A stretch of DNA of 64,000 nucleotides from the NCBI GenBank assembly GCA_016715405.1, contig JADKAE010000002.1, forward strand, positions 62,001-126,000. The letters are read 5' to 3'. Each line of letters opens with the position of its first letter. Position 1 is the first letter of the stretch. Below are positions 44,473 to 54,001 of this stretch, in pieces. Below the pieces are notes generated by a model that saw only the letters and a program-made list of their open reading frames with translations, was not told the origin of the DNA and did not search any database. This stretch comes from Saprospiraceae bacterium (GTDB lineage Bacteria > Bacteroidota > Bacteroidia > Chitinophagales > Saprospiraceae). The position numbers were made by a program, and so were the translations under genes.

Positions 44473-44507
44473 AGACCTTATAAGGTTTTGGAAACCTTAT
44501 AAGGTCT
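44473..44507. repeat. GACCTTATAAGG hairpin
   Basis: AGACCTTATAAGGTTT and AAACCTTATAAGGTCT form a perfect 16-base stem around a three-base TGG loop, downstream of the caspase-FGE gene. It could act as a terminator for that gene, though it has no T-tract. Confidence 0.7.
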
Positions 44508-44558
44508 GAACCGGGTATACCCCAGCCGAACAAGGTAAAAAGGTAAAAAAACCAAAAA

Positions 44559-46290
44559 CTAACGAGCCGCCCTGGCAAGGCGGAAGCCGAGGTCGCGGTC
44601 GAGGTAGTCCGGGGTGCCGCGTCTCCGGCAAGCGCAACGTGCGCGGACGGGGTAGTCGCGCCACGACCCGCCACGGTAAACCCGGTATGAGCCATTGACA
44701 GCGCCTTTAGGATCTGTTTGTGAGCCTGTGGGATAAGCGTCGTACCAGTCCCAACACCACTCCCATACGTTGCCGCTCATGTCGTATAAGCCCAGGCTGT
44801 TGGGTGTAAAGTTGCCTACGGGGGTGGTTTTTTTGCGATATTTGCCGACTACGAAATAAGGCTTTTTATAGTCTTTACTCCCATTGACATTAATCTCCTC
44901 CGGATCAGCGACATCCTTGCCGTTGCCAAAGCGCACTTTGCCGCCGCCTTTGCCGTTCACTGCACGTGCAGCGTATTCCCATTCAGCTTCGGTTGGCAGG
45001 CGGTAGCCGTTGGCGCTCCAGTCGGCGCTCACGTTTTCGCCGTTAATAGCATATACCGGTTTCAACTTGGCCTGTTGACTGCGCCAATTGCAGTATTCCA
45101 CCGCATCGTACCAGTTCACATTGATCACCGGGAGTTTGCCCCGGCCCAAGCCCTGATCATCGGTTTTATATTTGCCGGTGGCTTCGCAGTAGCGGTCGTA
45201 TTCTTCGAAAGTCACCTCGTATGGAGACAGGTAGAAAGTGCTTACCGTTACCTGGTGCAGCGTTTCCATTGTCTAGTTCCTCGTCCCCCATAATATCGCC
45301 CATTTGAAAGGTACCGCCTTCGATTTTGACGAAATCATAGTGCGCGGCGATGTCGGGGTTACCAGCGGTGGTGCTCGATTGCGAAGTAGTTCCGGCGTTG
45401 TCGATGGCATTTTTTCCCAGGTCGCGGCGGCGCTGCTCTGAGGTCTTGAGATCCACGGCCGGGCCTTTGGCTTCGTGGAAAAACAGGAAACTGGCGCCGC
45501 CTTCCGAGGCGCCGAAGTCGCCCCCGCCGGGCGTGGGGAAGGCCTTTTCTATGTAGGAGGCAAAGAGCTCGCTGGAGGTGAGAAAACCCTGGGGACTGCT
45601 GTGGGTGCGCAGGCCTTCCAGTATTTTGTTGGCAAAACTCGAGCGGTCGGGGGTCTGGTCGCCTTTGCCGTCGGAGGTGAAGAAAAAGCGGGATTTGTAT
45701 TTGCTGTGATTCTGGATCACTTTTTCTTTGTCGCTCAACTCGCCGGGGCGGGAGAAATGGCGATCAGGACGGTTCGTCCAGTCGGGGTCGAAGGTGGCGC
45801 TGTGGCAGGCGTCGATGGCCACCAGAATGTGGCGGCAGTTGATGGCGTCGATGCGGTTGCGCCAGTAGTTGTAGTCGAGTCCGCTGCGGGCGAGGTTGTC
45901 GGGGGTCGGCATCAGCGGTGTGAAGTAGCCCACGTTGTAGCGCTCTGAGCCGTGGCCGCTGAAGAAGATGAGCAATTGCCCGTTTTCCGGGTAGCGCCCG
46001 CCGGTATTGCGAGCGAAGTGGTTTTCGTATTCCTTTATCTTTTTGTCGATGTCGTCGTAGGTAGGGTTGGGCACTACTTCCGCTTCAAAGCCGTAGCGCG
46101 TTTCGAGTTCTTCCGCAATGTCTCCCGCATTTTTGATGGGGTTGCTCAGGTCGGTGAGTTTATCCGAGCGGTAGTCGTTGACGGCAAAGAGCAGGGCGTA
46201 GTCCTGTCCGGCACGGGGCATGGACGCGGTGGGCGAGAGGGCCGGCAGCGCAGCCAAAATGCATAGCCAAAGGGGTAGCAGTGTTTTCAT
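44559..46290 (-). CDS. Secreted caspase - FGE-sulfatase fusion (one frameshift)
   Basis: About 577 residues. After the signal peptide (MKTLLPLWLCILAALPALSP) comes a C14 caspase domain: DYALLFAVNDYRSDKLTDLS, GQLLIFFSGHGSERYNVGY (catalytic His) and RHILVAIDACHSATFDPDW (catalytic Cys). A linker rich in Ser/Thr leads to an FGE/SUMF1-like domain: FVKIEGGTFQMGDIMGDEEL, then after one extra G near 45268 TLHQVTVSTFYLSPYEVTFE, RLPTEAEWEYAARAVNGKGG, LYDMSGNVWEWCWDWYDAYP, VYRGGSWRDYPVRARCACRR, LGFRLAR. FGE-like domains in such fusions usually serve recognition rather than sulfatase activation. Periplasmic or surface location is inferred. Confidence 0.85.
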
Positions 46291-46363
46291 TTAATTACGA
46301 GTGTGGAATTACGAATTACGAATTTACAGGGAATTTGGAAAAGGCGGTAATGAAACAAATCTA

Positions 46364-46492
46364 GTAATTATCTAGCAGGTATAAATTAACGCCAAAATAA
46401 GCGCTGTGGCCTTTACTTCTGATACCCCGGCCACTAAGGGGAGTCTTCCCGCTATCAAGAACACCCCGTTTACCAGAGGGGTTCCCCTTTAG
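46364..46492. repeat. Duplicated upstream segment, copy 2, left part
   Basis: Corresponds to 42821-42951 of copy 1, upstream of the caspase-FGE gene. It is cut by the IS4-family element after CCCCTTTAG and resumes at 47887. Confidence 0.85.
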
Positions 46493-47886
46493 GGCAACGT
46501 CGTTGACTTAAGGAAAAAAAGAGGTGAATCCTATTTTGGGTTGTCAAACATTCAAAAATATTAAACACACTCGCCATGCATACAAAAGTAAAAAACATTT
46601 TATCAGGGATGAAGTTCTTTGTTCAAACCGCACTTGTAAACCGAGAGAAGTATTTTGTCAGGGCACAGTCGTTCAGGCGTCGACGCACGCTGGATTTTAA
46701 CAACTTGTGTTTTTTTTGATTAGTCAGTCCAAACGTTCTTTGAGTATCGAACTGAACGAATACTTTTCTCGCTTAGGAGCAAGCCCCTGTACAAAGGGGG
46801 CGTTCAGTAAAGCACGGTATCGGGTTTTGTGGGTATTTTTTCGGGATTGGCATCGGCATCTTGTCGACTTGGTCTATGCCGATCGTCGTACTTTATGTAC
46901 ATGGAAAGGTTATTTCCTCAAAGCTGTTGATGGTTCATCCATATATCTGTTTAAGGATGTTGAGGTGGAAAAAGAGTTCGGCAGCCAATCCAACCAGCAT
47001 ATGCGCATGCCGATGGCACGTGCAGGCATCGAATTGGATGTGCTCAACGGCTATTGTACGCAAGCTCAACTACAACCGTATTGCGTAGGTGAGGGCGTTT
47101 TCGCACAAGCGTTTTGGAGAACGCGACCGAAAAAGATCTGCGTTTATATGATCGTTATTTTGCAAGTATTGAAGTGATATTCAAGCATTTTGCACTTGAT
47201 GCGCTGCAAAGTAGACTTCAATCACGTGGTGAAAAATTTGTAGTCAGCGGCAAAAAGCAGATGGTAAATTTCCCATTCCGGACAATGCGCGACAGGCCAT
47301 GCAGCGACAGGGATATTCAGTAGATACAAAGACAACTGTACGGGTACGCTTGGTGCGCGTTGACATCGGTCAAACAGAACCGGAAATACTCATTACCAGC
47401 CTGCTTGACCTCAGAAAATACCCGCATAGTTGTTTCAAAGAACTCTATAATTATCGTTGGGGAGATGAAACCAGGTTCGATCAAATCAAGAATAAACTTC
47501 AAATCGAGGTGTTTTCAGGACATAAACCCCAAGCCATTTATCAGGATTTTTTTGCCACCATAATCGCATCAAACCTTCATAACCTGATTTGCAAAGAATG
47601 TACACAAGAACTTGAACAGATCAATGCCAACAGGGAAACCACCGTAGCTATAAATCAAAATGTTTCAATTGGACTCCTAAAACCGCGACTCCTCACCTTA
47701 TTTACAACCCAAAAACCAGGAGCAATTTTTGATGATTTAAAAAAACTTTTTTTGCGTCACTTAGAGCCAATTAGACCGGGTAGAAAGTACCCAAGACCCA
47801 AAACTATCCGACGATTAAAAGGAAAATATCAAACCTTCAAAAACTACCGGAGAGCCGCATGAATTCCTTAAGTCAACGACATTGCC
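46493..47886 (+). mobile_element. IS4-family insertion sequence with 6-base duplication
   Basis: The ends GGCAACGTCGTTGACTTAAG and (inverted) GGCAATGTCGTTGACTTAAG differ at one position. CTTTAG is present at both junctions (46487-46492 and 47887-47892), and once in the uninterrupted copy at 42946-42951, giving a clean 6-base target duplication. A 4-base TTTA duplication with ends one base longer is equally consistent. It carries one transposase gene. Confidence 0.88.
46576..47862 (+). CDS. IS4-family DDE transposase (three or more frameshifts)
   Basis: About 428 residues in pieces. It starts MHTKVKNILSGMKFFVQTAL, breaks in a T8 run near 46719, then continues LISQSKRSLSIELNEYFSRL, KGAFSKARYRVLW and AVDGSSIYLFKDVEVEKEFG (first Asp). 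A second break near 47110 leads to LRLYDRYFASIEVIF (second Asp), then a break near 47290. It finishes with TTVRVRLVRVDIGQTEPEIL and ELYNYRWGDETRFDQIKNKL, which is the exact Y-x2-R-x3-E-x6-K motif of the IS4 family. It closes with LKGKYQTFKNYRRAA. It is either inactive or affected by the same indel errors as the host genes. Confidence 0.88.
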
Positions 47887-47946
47887 CTTTAGGGGTTAGG
47901 GGTTTGGGTTGGCAATTTCCAGGTTAGGCTGTTAACCTAAATAGTT
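47887..47946. repeat. Duplicated upstream segment, copy 2, right part
   Basis: Continues copy 2 after the IS4-family element (GGGGTTTGGGTTGGCAATTT, GGTTAGGCTGTTAACCTAAA), matching 42946-42994 of copy 1. Confidence 0.8.
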
Positions 47947-48163
47947 ACCGAATCTCAAATATTTCCGGCAGTTTTATATCGTCTTCCCAATTCGTCACGC
48001 GCTGCGTGGCGAATTGACATGTACCCATTACCGCTCCATTTTGCGCGTAGAAAATCCCCCCGCGCGGGAATTTTACATTAATGAACCCATTGCCAACGGC
48101 CGGGAAGCACCACCAGGGGGTGACGGCCAGGGAGCGCCACAGGTGGTGACGGCAACGGAACAT
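47945..48163 (-). pseudogene. Possible gene remnant
   Basis: An open stretch on the minus strand reads FPAVGNGFINVKFPRGGIFY, AQNGAVMGTCQFATQRVTNW and EDDIKLPEIFEIR, protein-like but without a start of its own. It may be the C-terminal remnant of a protein displaced by the IS4-family insertion, or chance. Confidence 0.25.
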
Positions 48164-48243
48164 TCCGTATATTTAGAAACTAAACCCAATCGCTAAACTG
48201 CGAATGCACTAAACCCAATCGCTAAACTATAAAATCAATGTCT
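48164..48243. repeat. CTAAACCCAATCGCTAAAC tandem units (family C)
   Basis: ACTAAACCCAATCGCTAAAC occurs twice with ATGCACTAAACCC between, at the end of the next minus-strand gene. The rest of the roughly 350-base gap to the IS4 element holds only the possible gene remnant and the end of the duplicated segment. Confidence 0.75.
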
Positions 48244-49811
48244 CTACCGCCCTCCGATGAGATTAAACGAGACGCCCAGGAAATAGCCCATTTTATATAC
48301 CGAATCGGTTTGCAGCAAACCGGCGTCGGCTTCGAAGCGCTCGCCGACGGCATATCCGCCGGATAGCTGCGTCACTTTGCCGCCCATAAGGCCGGTGCTA
48401 ATCGTAACCTCTTGGTTGCGGCCTACCACCAGGCTGGGGCCCAAAAAGAAAGTCAGCGATTCGAAGCCGTTGCCGCCGCCGATAGGAATGCCCACGCCGA
48501 AAGAACCGCCCAGGGAAGCAGCGCCGCGACCCTGGCTGTATAGGTGTACAAAAGAAGTCAATATAGGACTGAAGGCGTCTTTCTCACTGCTGTAGATGAG
48601 GCTGTCGCGCACGAAATAATCGAGCGGACGTTCAAAAAAGCCGCCAAAGCTAAGCCCCAGCCCGCCTTTCACCTGAAGCCCGCCGTAAACGATCAACTCT
48701 ATCGGCGCCACTTGTTTGGTGGCTACGCCGGTAATATTCACAGAATCTATAGGGGTAAAAGTAATGCGAAGGTCCTGCTTATCGCCATCCACCTTATGCC
48801 GGGAGACGTGAGAAAAATCGTGTTCCATCATCACGATATAATCAGTGCGCAATTCCATTAGCGTGTTCAAATCCAGATTTTTGACGTTGGCAAGCGTTGT
48901 ATCGAGCATAACCGAATTAGCCTGGTAGGTTTGCAGCTTTTTTTCTGCATTAGACACAAATTTCCGGGCGGCCGTGCGAAAGGGATCCAGTTCATCGGCA
49001 GCAAAGTTGAATTGGGGATCCTGGAGCGCTATGCTGCTCACCTTCAGCATATCGAGCTTGTCGGCGTAGATACCCAGGTTTTGGTCGTATTCCTGTCTGA
49101 GTTCGGTCAGGGATCCATCGGCAGTAGATTTGTGGAGTAAATCGCTCAAGCCGAGTTTTTGGGATCGGCATCTCCAAACACATGGGCCATGTATTCCAGG
49201 GAAAGTTGTTTGATCTGGCGGGGTTCCAATTGCGGGTTGTACCTGACCTGCCTGATAGCATCGGAGGCTAACACCTGGATTTGCCGGCTTTCGACGGTAG
49301 TTTGCAGTTTTTTCTGCACGCTGGACATATCCTCGTCCAGCACCTTTAATACATCCTGCGTTTTGCGGAAAGTAGATTCCAACTGCCGCAATTCTTTGAT
49401 AAGCAGCTGCTGTTCGGCTTCGGCTTTGTCATCCGTAGCAAACCCGGAACTGCCATCGCCCAGCGGAAGCCCAGGAAAGCTCACTCCTCCAGAGCCGCTG
49501 ATGGCGCCAACAATCAGGCTAAGCGGGTTGGATGTGGCATCCTGCGAGAAACTGCCCGATTCGAGCCCTTGCGGCATCAGGGACTGCCGGCTCTTGTCCG
49601 TTTTGATCGTGACGCCGTAGAGGTAATTGTTAAAATTGTCGATGTGGAGAATCACATTTTGCCCTTTGCGCACCAGCGGCCGGTCGATAGACTTGCCATT
49701 TTGCACATAATAAACAGAATCGGAGTAGGCATTGTAGTGTACATGTAGATCCTGTGCCGTAAGCGATTGAAACGCTAAAAAGGCAATCAGGAAAAGGAGG
49801 TTTCTCATCAC
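48244..49811 (-). CDS. Secreted protein with coiled-coil and beta-rich C-terminus (one frameshift)
   Basis: About 522 residues, not recognised. The signal peptide MRNLLFLIAFLAFQSLTAQ is followed by a beta-rich N-terminal part and a heptad-rich stretch (EQQLLIKELRQLESTFRKTQ, DVLKVLDEDMSSVQKKLQTT). After one extra A near 49153 comes another helical stretch (LLHKSTADGSLTELRQEYDQ). The last 150 residues have many short strands (QVAPIELIVYGGLQVKGGLG, GSFGVGIPIGGGNGFESLTF, YKMGYFLGVSFNLIGG) ending in an aromatic-containing strand, as in outer-membrane barrels. It could be an envelope-spanning component in the caspase neighbourhood. Confidence 0.6.
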
Positions 49812-49940
49812 TGGGTTTAGTTTATCTAATAATTTTAAGCTTTCGGCTTAATTTTGTAATAAATTTAGGGAATTAATTCATTTTGCCATAGTATTTTAAA
49901 GGCTTAACCGGTAAAATTAACATTACCCAGAAATCGAAGT

Positions 49941-51587
49941 AGATTTGCCAATTTTCTGGTCTTCAGCCTGGGAATAACCAGCCTTTGTGCGCAGGACCGG
50001 AGTTTCGCCACGCTTCCCCTGGCGCAAAAACCCAATGCAATCAGGTCGGCTGTAACGCTGGGAAAAGAAACGCCGCAATACAAAAAGCCCTTTCGGTATA
50101 CAACCGGCTGGTACAGGCGCGCGGTGATTCTCGCTATCCCGTGCCTTCATTTGCCCTTCTCAAAGAGGTGAATCGAATGGCCGCCATGGACTATGCCAAA
50201 CACGAGATCATCCTCGAGGAAAAAGCCTTCGAAGTATGCAACAGCTTTGGCAACCAATCTGACGCTGCCCTGGCCATGTTGCTCGCCCACGAATTGACGC
50301 ACTACTACGAAAAACACGGCTGGCGCAAAGGATTTGTTGAAAACAACATAGACCTCGACATCGGGCTGCGACTCGACAGCCTTGTAGATTACGCCGCCAA
50401 AGAAACCGAAGCCGACTACCTGGGAGGTTTTCTGGTGTACTCGGCCGGCTACGGCCTATTTGACAAAGGCCCCGATGTGCTTGCAAAGCTTTACCAGGCT
50501 TACAATATGCCGGTAGGTAGAACGGAAAAATACCCTTCGCTGAGCGACCGGCAGTCTATGGGGCGCCGCTCAGCAGAAAAGATGGCCCAACTCGTAGAAG
50601 TTTTCGACATGGCCAACCTGCTCACGGCCATCGGCAATTACACCGATGCTTATGCATTTTACTACTACGTATTGATGGTATACCAAAGCAGGGAAATCTA
50701 TAACAACCTGGGGGTGACAGCCGTGCTCGATGCCATGCAGTATTTCGGTCCGGCAGAGTTGAAATACAGGTTTCCCGTAGAACTCGACCTGACGTCCACG
50801 GCGACCAGGAATGTATTGGCGGCGCCCAACCGGGATAGCTTGCTGCGCCAGGCCCTCCTGCATTTTGATGCGGCCATCAGTATGGATCCCCAATACGCGC
50901 CGGCCTATCTCAACAAAGCCTGCGCTTATGCCCTGCTGAAAGACTACAACCGCGCCCGGTTTTACGCCGGGGTGGAGGCCCGTCAAGCCGCGTTGAAGCA
51001 CAATTATCCCAAAACTGCGCTTGACGCCGACGTCCTCACCGGTATTGTAGACGCGCTCGAAAGTCAGGTAGAAAAAGCGCAAGCTACCTTCCAAGCGGCA
51101 GCGGCTGCCGGCAGCCCCCTCGCAGCACATAACCTTCGCATTTTACTCGGCGAAACCATCGAAACCGAAACAACCGATAGTGCAGAGCCCGACAAACCCG
51201 AGCGCATTGATGAAAAAGCCCTGGCCCGTGTCGCGGAAGAAGGCAATGTGGACGATTCCAAAACCATTACCCTGGCGAACCAGTTGTATTTTTACCAAAA
51301 CCCCAAACTGGGCCCCAACTCCCGGCTATTTGTCAGCGAAAACAACCTCACTAAAAAAACCACCTATCTTCACCTGACCAGCGCCGGTTATCCGGGAAAA
51401 ACAGCCCGTCAAATCGGCCTGGGCGCCGATCGCGCCGCCATCATAGAGGCCTACGGCGAACCCGGCCATACGATCGAAACACCCCGGGGTGAAATTATGG
51501 TGTATAAAAAATAAAAAAATGATCTTTATACTCAATGCCGCCGGGAAACTGGAACGGTGGGGGAATTATTTGGAACAGGCACAGTAA
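49941..51587 (+). CDS. Secreted M48-like metalloprotease with TPRs and SmpA-like tail (frameshifts at both ends)
   Basis: About 540 residues. The zinc site AMLLAHELTHYYEKHGWRKG (HExxH) is followed by AAKETEADYLGGFLVYSAGY, with Glu/Asp in the third-ligand position of M48 peptidases. The middle holds TPR-like helices (LLRQALLHFDAAISMDPQYA, PAYLNKACAYALLKDYNRAR). Two breaks are inferred. Near 50086 a lost base separates an N-terminal signal segment (FLVFSLGITSLCAQ) from KALSVYNRL. Near 51515, in an A-run, the tail MIFILNAAGKLERWGNYLEQ continues LGADRAAIIEAYGEPGHTIE and VYKK, completing a small SmpA/OmlA-like domain. The true start codon is not clear. A periplasmic protease role is inferred. Confidence 0.75.
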
Positions 51588-51589
51588 GC

Positions 51590-51620
51590 TTTGTCGTTGT
51601 CTGTCGGTTCATTAACTTTG
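51590..51620 (+). promoter_or_regulatory. Bacteroidetes-type promoter for the CHASE2 gene
   Basis: TTTG at 51590-51593 and TAACTTTG at 51613-51620 match the -33 and -7 consensus with an exact 19-base spacer. The predicted transcript would start near 51627, about 63 bases ahead of the CHASE2 start. Confidence 0.6.
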
Positions 51621-51689
51621 CCGGTTAAACTTTACAAGAACAAGAACAGAAACAGCGAGCGAGACAGAACAAGAAGATAACAGATTAAG

Positions 51690-52928
51690 ATGTGGAGAAA
51701 ACTCTTTCAGCCTTACGCCGCAATCATAACCATATATGTTTTTATACTGATCTGGCTATTATCGCTGATTAGCTTGAATCTGCATTTTCTCAATCCATTT
51801 AGTCACGGTATCAAGGATTACGAGATCACGGATATTGTGTATTCGCGTATGCGCAATGAGCAAATCAAGATGGAGGGCCGCATCGTGATCGTGAATACCG
51901 GACAGCCCGATCGCGCCCAAATTGCGCAAATGCTGGACCGCATAAATGCCGCAAAACCCAAAGCCATAGGCCTCGATGTATTATTTTCAAGGCGCAAAGA
52001 CCCCGCCGTTGATTCGCTTTTGCTGGCGAGTATTATAAAATGCGAAAACCTGATATTGGCTTCCGAGTTGGAAAATTACCGGGAAGATATTGACCAATTT
52101 CAAGCGATTAGCGGGGTTGATTCATTTTTCAACCAATACGCCCGCACCGGCTACGTCAATTTTCCAAGTACGGAAACCAGAACCATCCGCTATTTTAGTC
52201 CTGCCGAAGAAACCGCAGAAGGCCAGGCATACAGCTTTGCCACAGAGATAGCCAGGTTGTACGACCCCGCAGTCGTTGAAAAACTGCTAAAACGGGAAAA
52301 AGACCTGGAAGCCATACACTATACCTCTACGGCCAACAGCTACATCCTGTTTGAACCGGAAACCATACTCGATACGACGATCGACCTGGCGCCCTTGCTG
52401 AGCGGTAAAATCGTATTAATGGGCTATAGCAGCACAGAGGGAGGTGATTGCCCCCTGCTCGACAAATTCTATACGCCGCTGAATCCGCGTTACACCGGCC
52501 GCACCGATCCCGATATGTATGGCATTGCTATCCACGCCAATATCATTCAAATGATCCTCGATGGCAAGTTTATCAATAAAGTGCCCAGGTGGCTAAGTTT
52601 TGCGCTTGCCTTACTTTGCTGTTATTTTAATGTACTGCTGGTCGATTGGGTGGAAGACCGGTATCCACGCATTTACCACCCCGTTACGCGTGCCATACAA
52701 GTCATCGAATTGATCTTGCTGTTTTTTATCATTTCGCTTTTGTTTTACGCCTTTAGGATAAAACTGGATTTCACCTACGGCACGATCGGATTGGCGATAT
52801 ACTACGATGTATTATTGAGTTACGAATCCTTTTCAAAACGCCGCCACCAACGATTGATTAACAAGCTACCCAGAATCTTCCGAAAAGAAAAAAAAGGAAT
52901 AATACCACAGTACAAAACAACCAGTTAA
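51690..52928 (+). CDS. CHASE2 sensor-domain membrane protein
   Basis: A 412-residue intact protein. A first membrane helix (IITIYVFILIWLLSLISLN) is followed by an extracytoplasmic CHASE2 domain: GIKDYEITDIVYSRMRNEQI, GRIVIVNTGQPDRAQIAQML, AKPKAIGLDVLFSRRKDPAV, GYVNFPSTETRTIRYFSP and SGKIVLMGYSSTEGG with the late GxHANIIQMILDG-type segment (IAIHANIIQMILDGKFINKV). Three C-terminal helices (WLSFALALLCCYFNVLLV, LILLFFIISLLFYAF, LDFTYGTIGLAIYYDVLLSY) end in a basic tail with no kinase or cyclase. CHASE2 receptors normally carry an output domain. Here the output may be supplied by neighbouring proteins. Confidence 0.88.
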   Translation: MWRKLFQPYAAIITIYVFILIWLLSLISLNLHFLNPFSHGIKDYEITDIVYSRMRNEQIKMEGRIVIVNTGQPDRAQIAQMLDRINAAKPKAIGLDVLFSRRKDPAVDSLLLASIIKCENLILASELENYREDIDQFQAISGVDSFFNQYARTGYVNFPSTETRTIRYFSPAEETAEGQAYSFATEIARLYDPAVVEKLLKREKDLEAIHYTSTANSYILFEPETILDTTIDLAPLLSGKIVLMGYSSTEGGDCPLLDKFYTPLNPRYTGRTDPDMYGIAIHANIIQMILDGKFINKVPRWLSFALALLCCYFNVLLVDWVEDRYPRIYHPVTRAIQVIELILLFFIISLLFYAFRIKLDFTYGTIGLAIYYDVLLSYESFSKRRHQRLINKLPRIFRKEKKGIIPQYKTTS

Positions 52929-52950
52929 ATCATCAAAAACCTCTTACACT

Positions 52951-53926
52951 ATGAGAAAACATCTTTTTCTCCTGTTTATCGGCCTTTTATTGGCCAGTTG
53001 GCGATGGCCCAAGACGATATCGTGGTTCAATCCGTATCCGGTAAAGCCCTTTATTACGCGCCGCAAGAGAGCAAAGCGCAAAATGTATACCCCGGCATGC
53101 GTTTGTCTTCCAACGGCAAAATCCGATGCCAGTCGGGCGCTACCGTCAAACTGCTGCAGAATGGCGAAATATTCCTGATAAAAGGCAGTAAGCAATGTAC
53201 AGTTTGCGTGAGTTGGGCCAGCAATCAAGTAGCGGCTCTAATATGGGCTTTATGGGGCGTTTTTCTAAATTCCTTTCGGGCAGCATGAAAGAAACCAAAA
53301 ATGAGAAAGAATTAGAAAAAAATCACCGCCGGTATATGGAAAAAGCAAAAGCGGGCATTGGCGGTTTTTCCGAAAAAACATACCCCATTCAATCCAGCCT
53401 GCTTTATCAGGGGATTTTAGGCGCCTTACCCGTGCATTTCGCTGGTCGGGCCCGCCGGGCGAAGGCAACCGGTTCCAGCTCAAGCGCCAAAAGCCGACGG
53501 ATAAGTCCTCGCGATGGCCCTCACGCGCGATAGCGTTATTTGGCTCAATTTGGCGCAACTGGCGCTCGAACCCGGCGCTGCTTACGAATGGATGCTCAGA
53601 GGATAAAACCGGCGCGGAAAATCGGCAAAAATGACGTTTGTATATGACCGCCTGCCGCCAGGCAAGGTCTTGGCCGACCTTCGCAACCTGAAGGATTTTC
53701 AAAGCGCCGCCCCGCTGAACAAGCCTTGATGGAAGCCTTCTCACTCGAAGAAGCGGGTTTCTTTTACGATGCGGCACTGATTTACACCGCTGCCGCCAAA
53801 AGGTATGCGGGCAATTTATTGGTGCGCGATACGCAGGCCGCGTTTCTCTCCCGAATGGGCTTGCTGGAGGCGGCCAAGGCGCTGTTGAAGCGGTATATGC
53901 CTTTTGAACCAGAGGTAAAGGGTTAA
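52951..53926 (+). CDS. Secreted protein of unknown function downstream of CHASE2 (many frameshifts)
   Basis: About 320 residues in pieces. Signal peptide MRKHLFLLFIGLLL joins AMAQDDIVVQSVSGKALYYA in another frame. Next come SSNGKIRCQSGATVKLLQNG and EIFLIKGSKQYSLRELGQQS, a FecR-like beta pattern. A basic helical linker (KETKNEKELEKNHRRYMEKA) precedes SLLYQGILGALPVHFAWSGP. The C-terminal part reads ALTRDSVIWLNLAQLALEPG, then MEAFSLEEAGFFYDAALIYT and AAAKRYAGNLLVR, ending in a TPR-like helix pair. Breaks lie near 53000, 53190, 53450, 53500, 53605 and 53727. It starts 22 bases after the CHASE2 gene and is probably co-transcribed; the role is unknown. Confidence 0.6.
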
Positions 53927-53930
53927 TCGC

Positions 53931-53995
53931 AGAGTTGCGCAGAGTTAAAATTCGCCTGCGTACTCCTTTCCCGTTTAACTCTGCGGTAGCCTTCT
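53931..53995. repeat. CGCAGAGTT inverted repeat
   Basis: CGCAGAGTTGCGCAGAGTTA faces TTTAACTCTGCGG between converging genes. Another small intergenic family of the same style as A to D. Confidence 0.7.
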
Positions 53996-54001
53996 ATTCC
54001 G

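Noticed and set aside
46711..46730. Programmed frameshift in the IS4 transposase at a T8 run
   Set aside because: The same gene has at least two more breaks without slippery sites, so errors or decay explain it better.
43162..47862. The two transposases as one composite transposon
   Set aside because: They belong to different families, with different ends and different target signatures, and each has its own clean junctions.
51519..51587. Separate 22-residue gene MIFILNAAGKLERW...
   Set aside because: Its sequence continues the C-terminal domain of the preceding metalloprotease after a one-base slip in an A-run.
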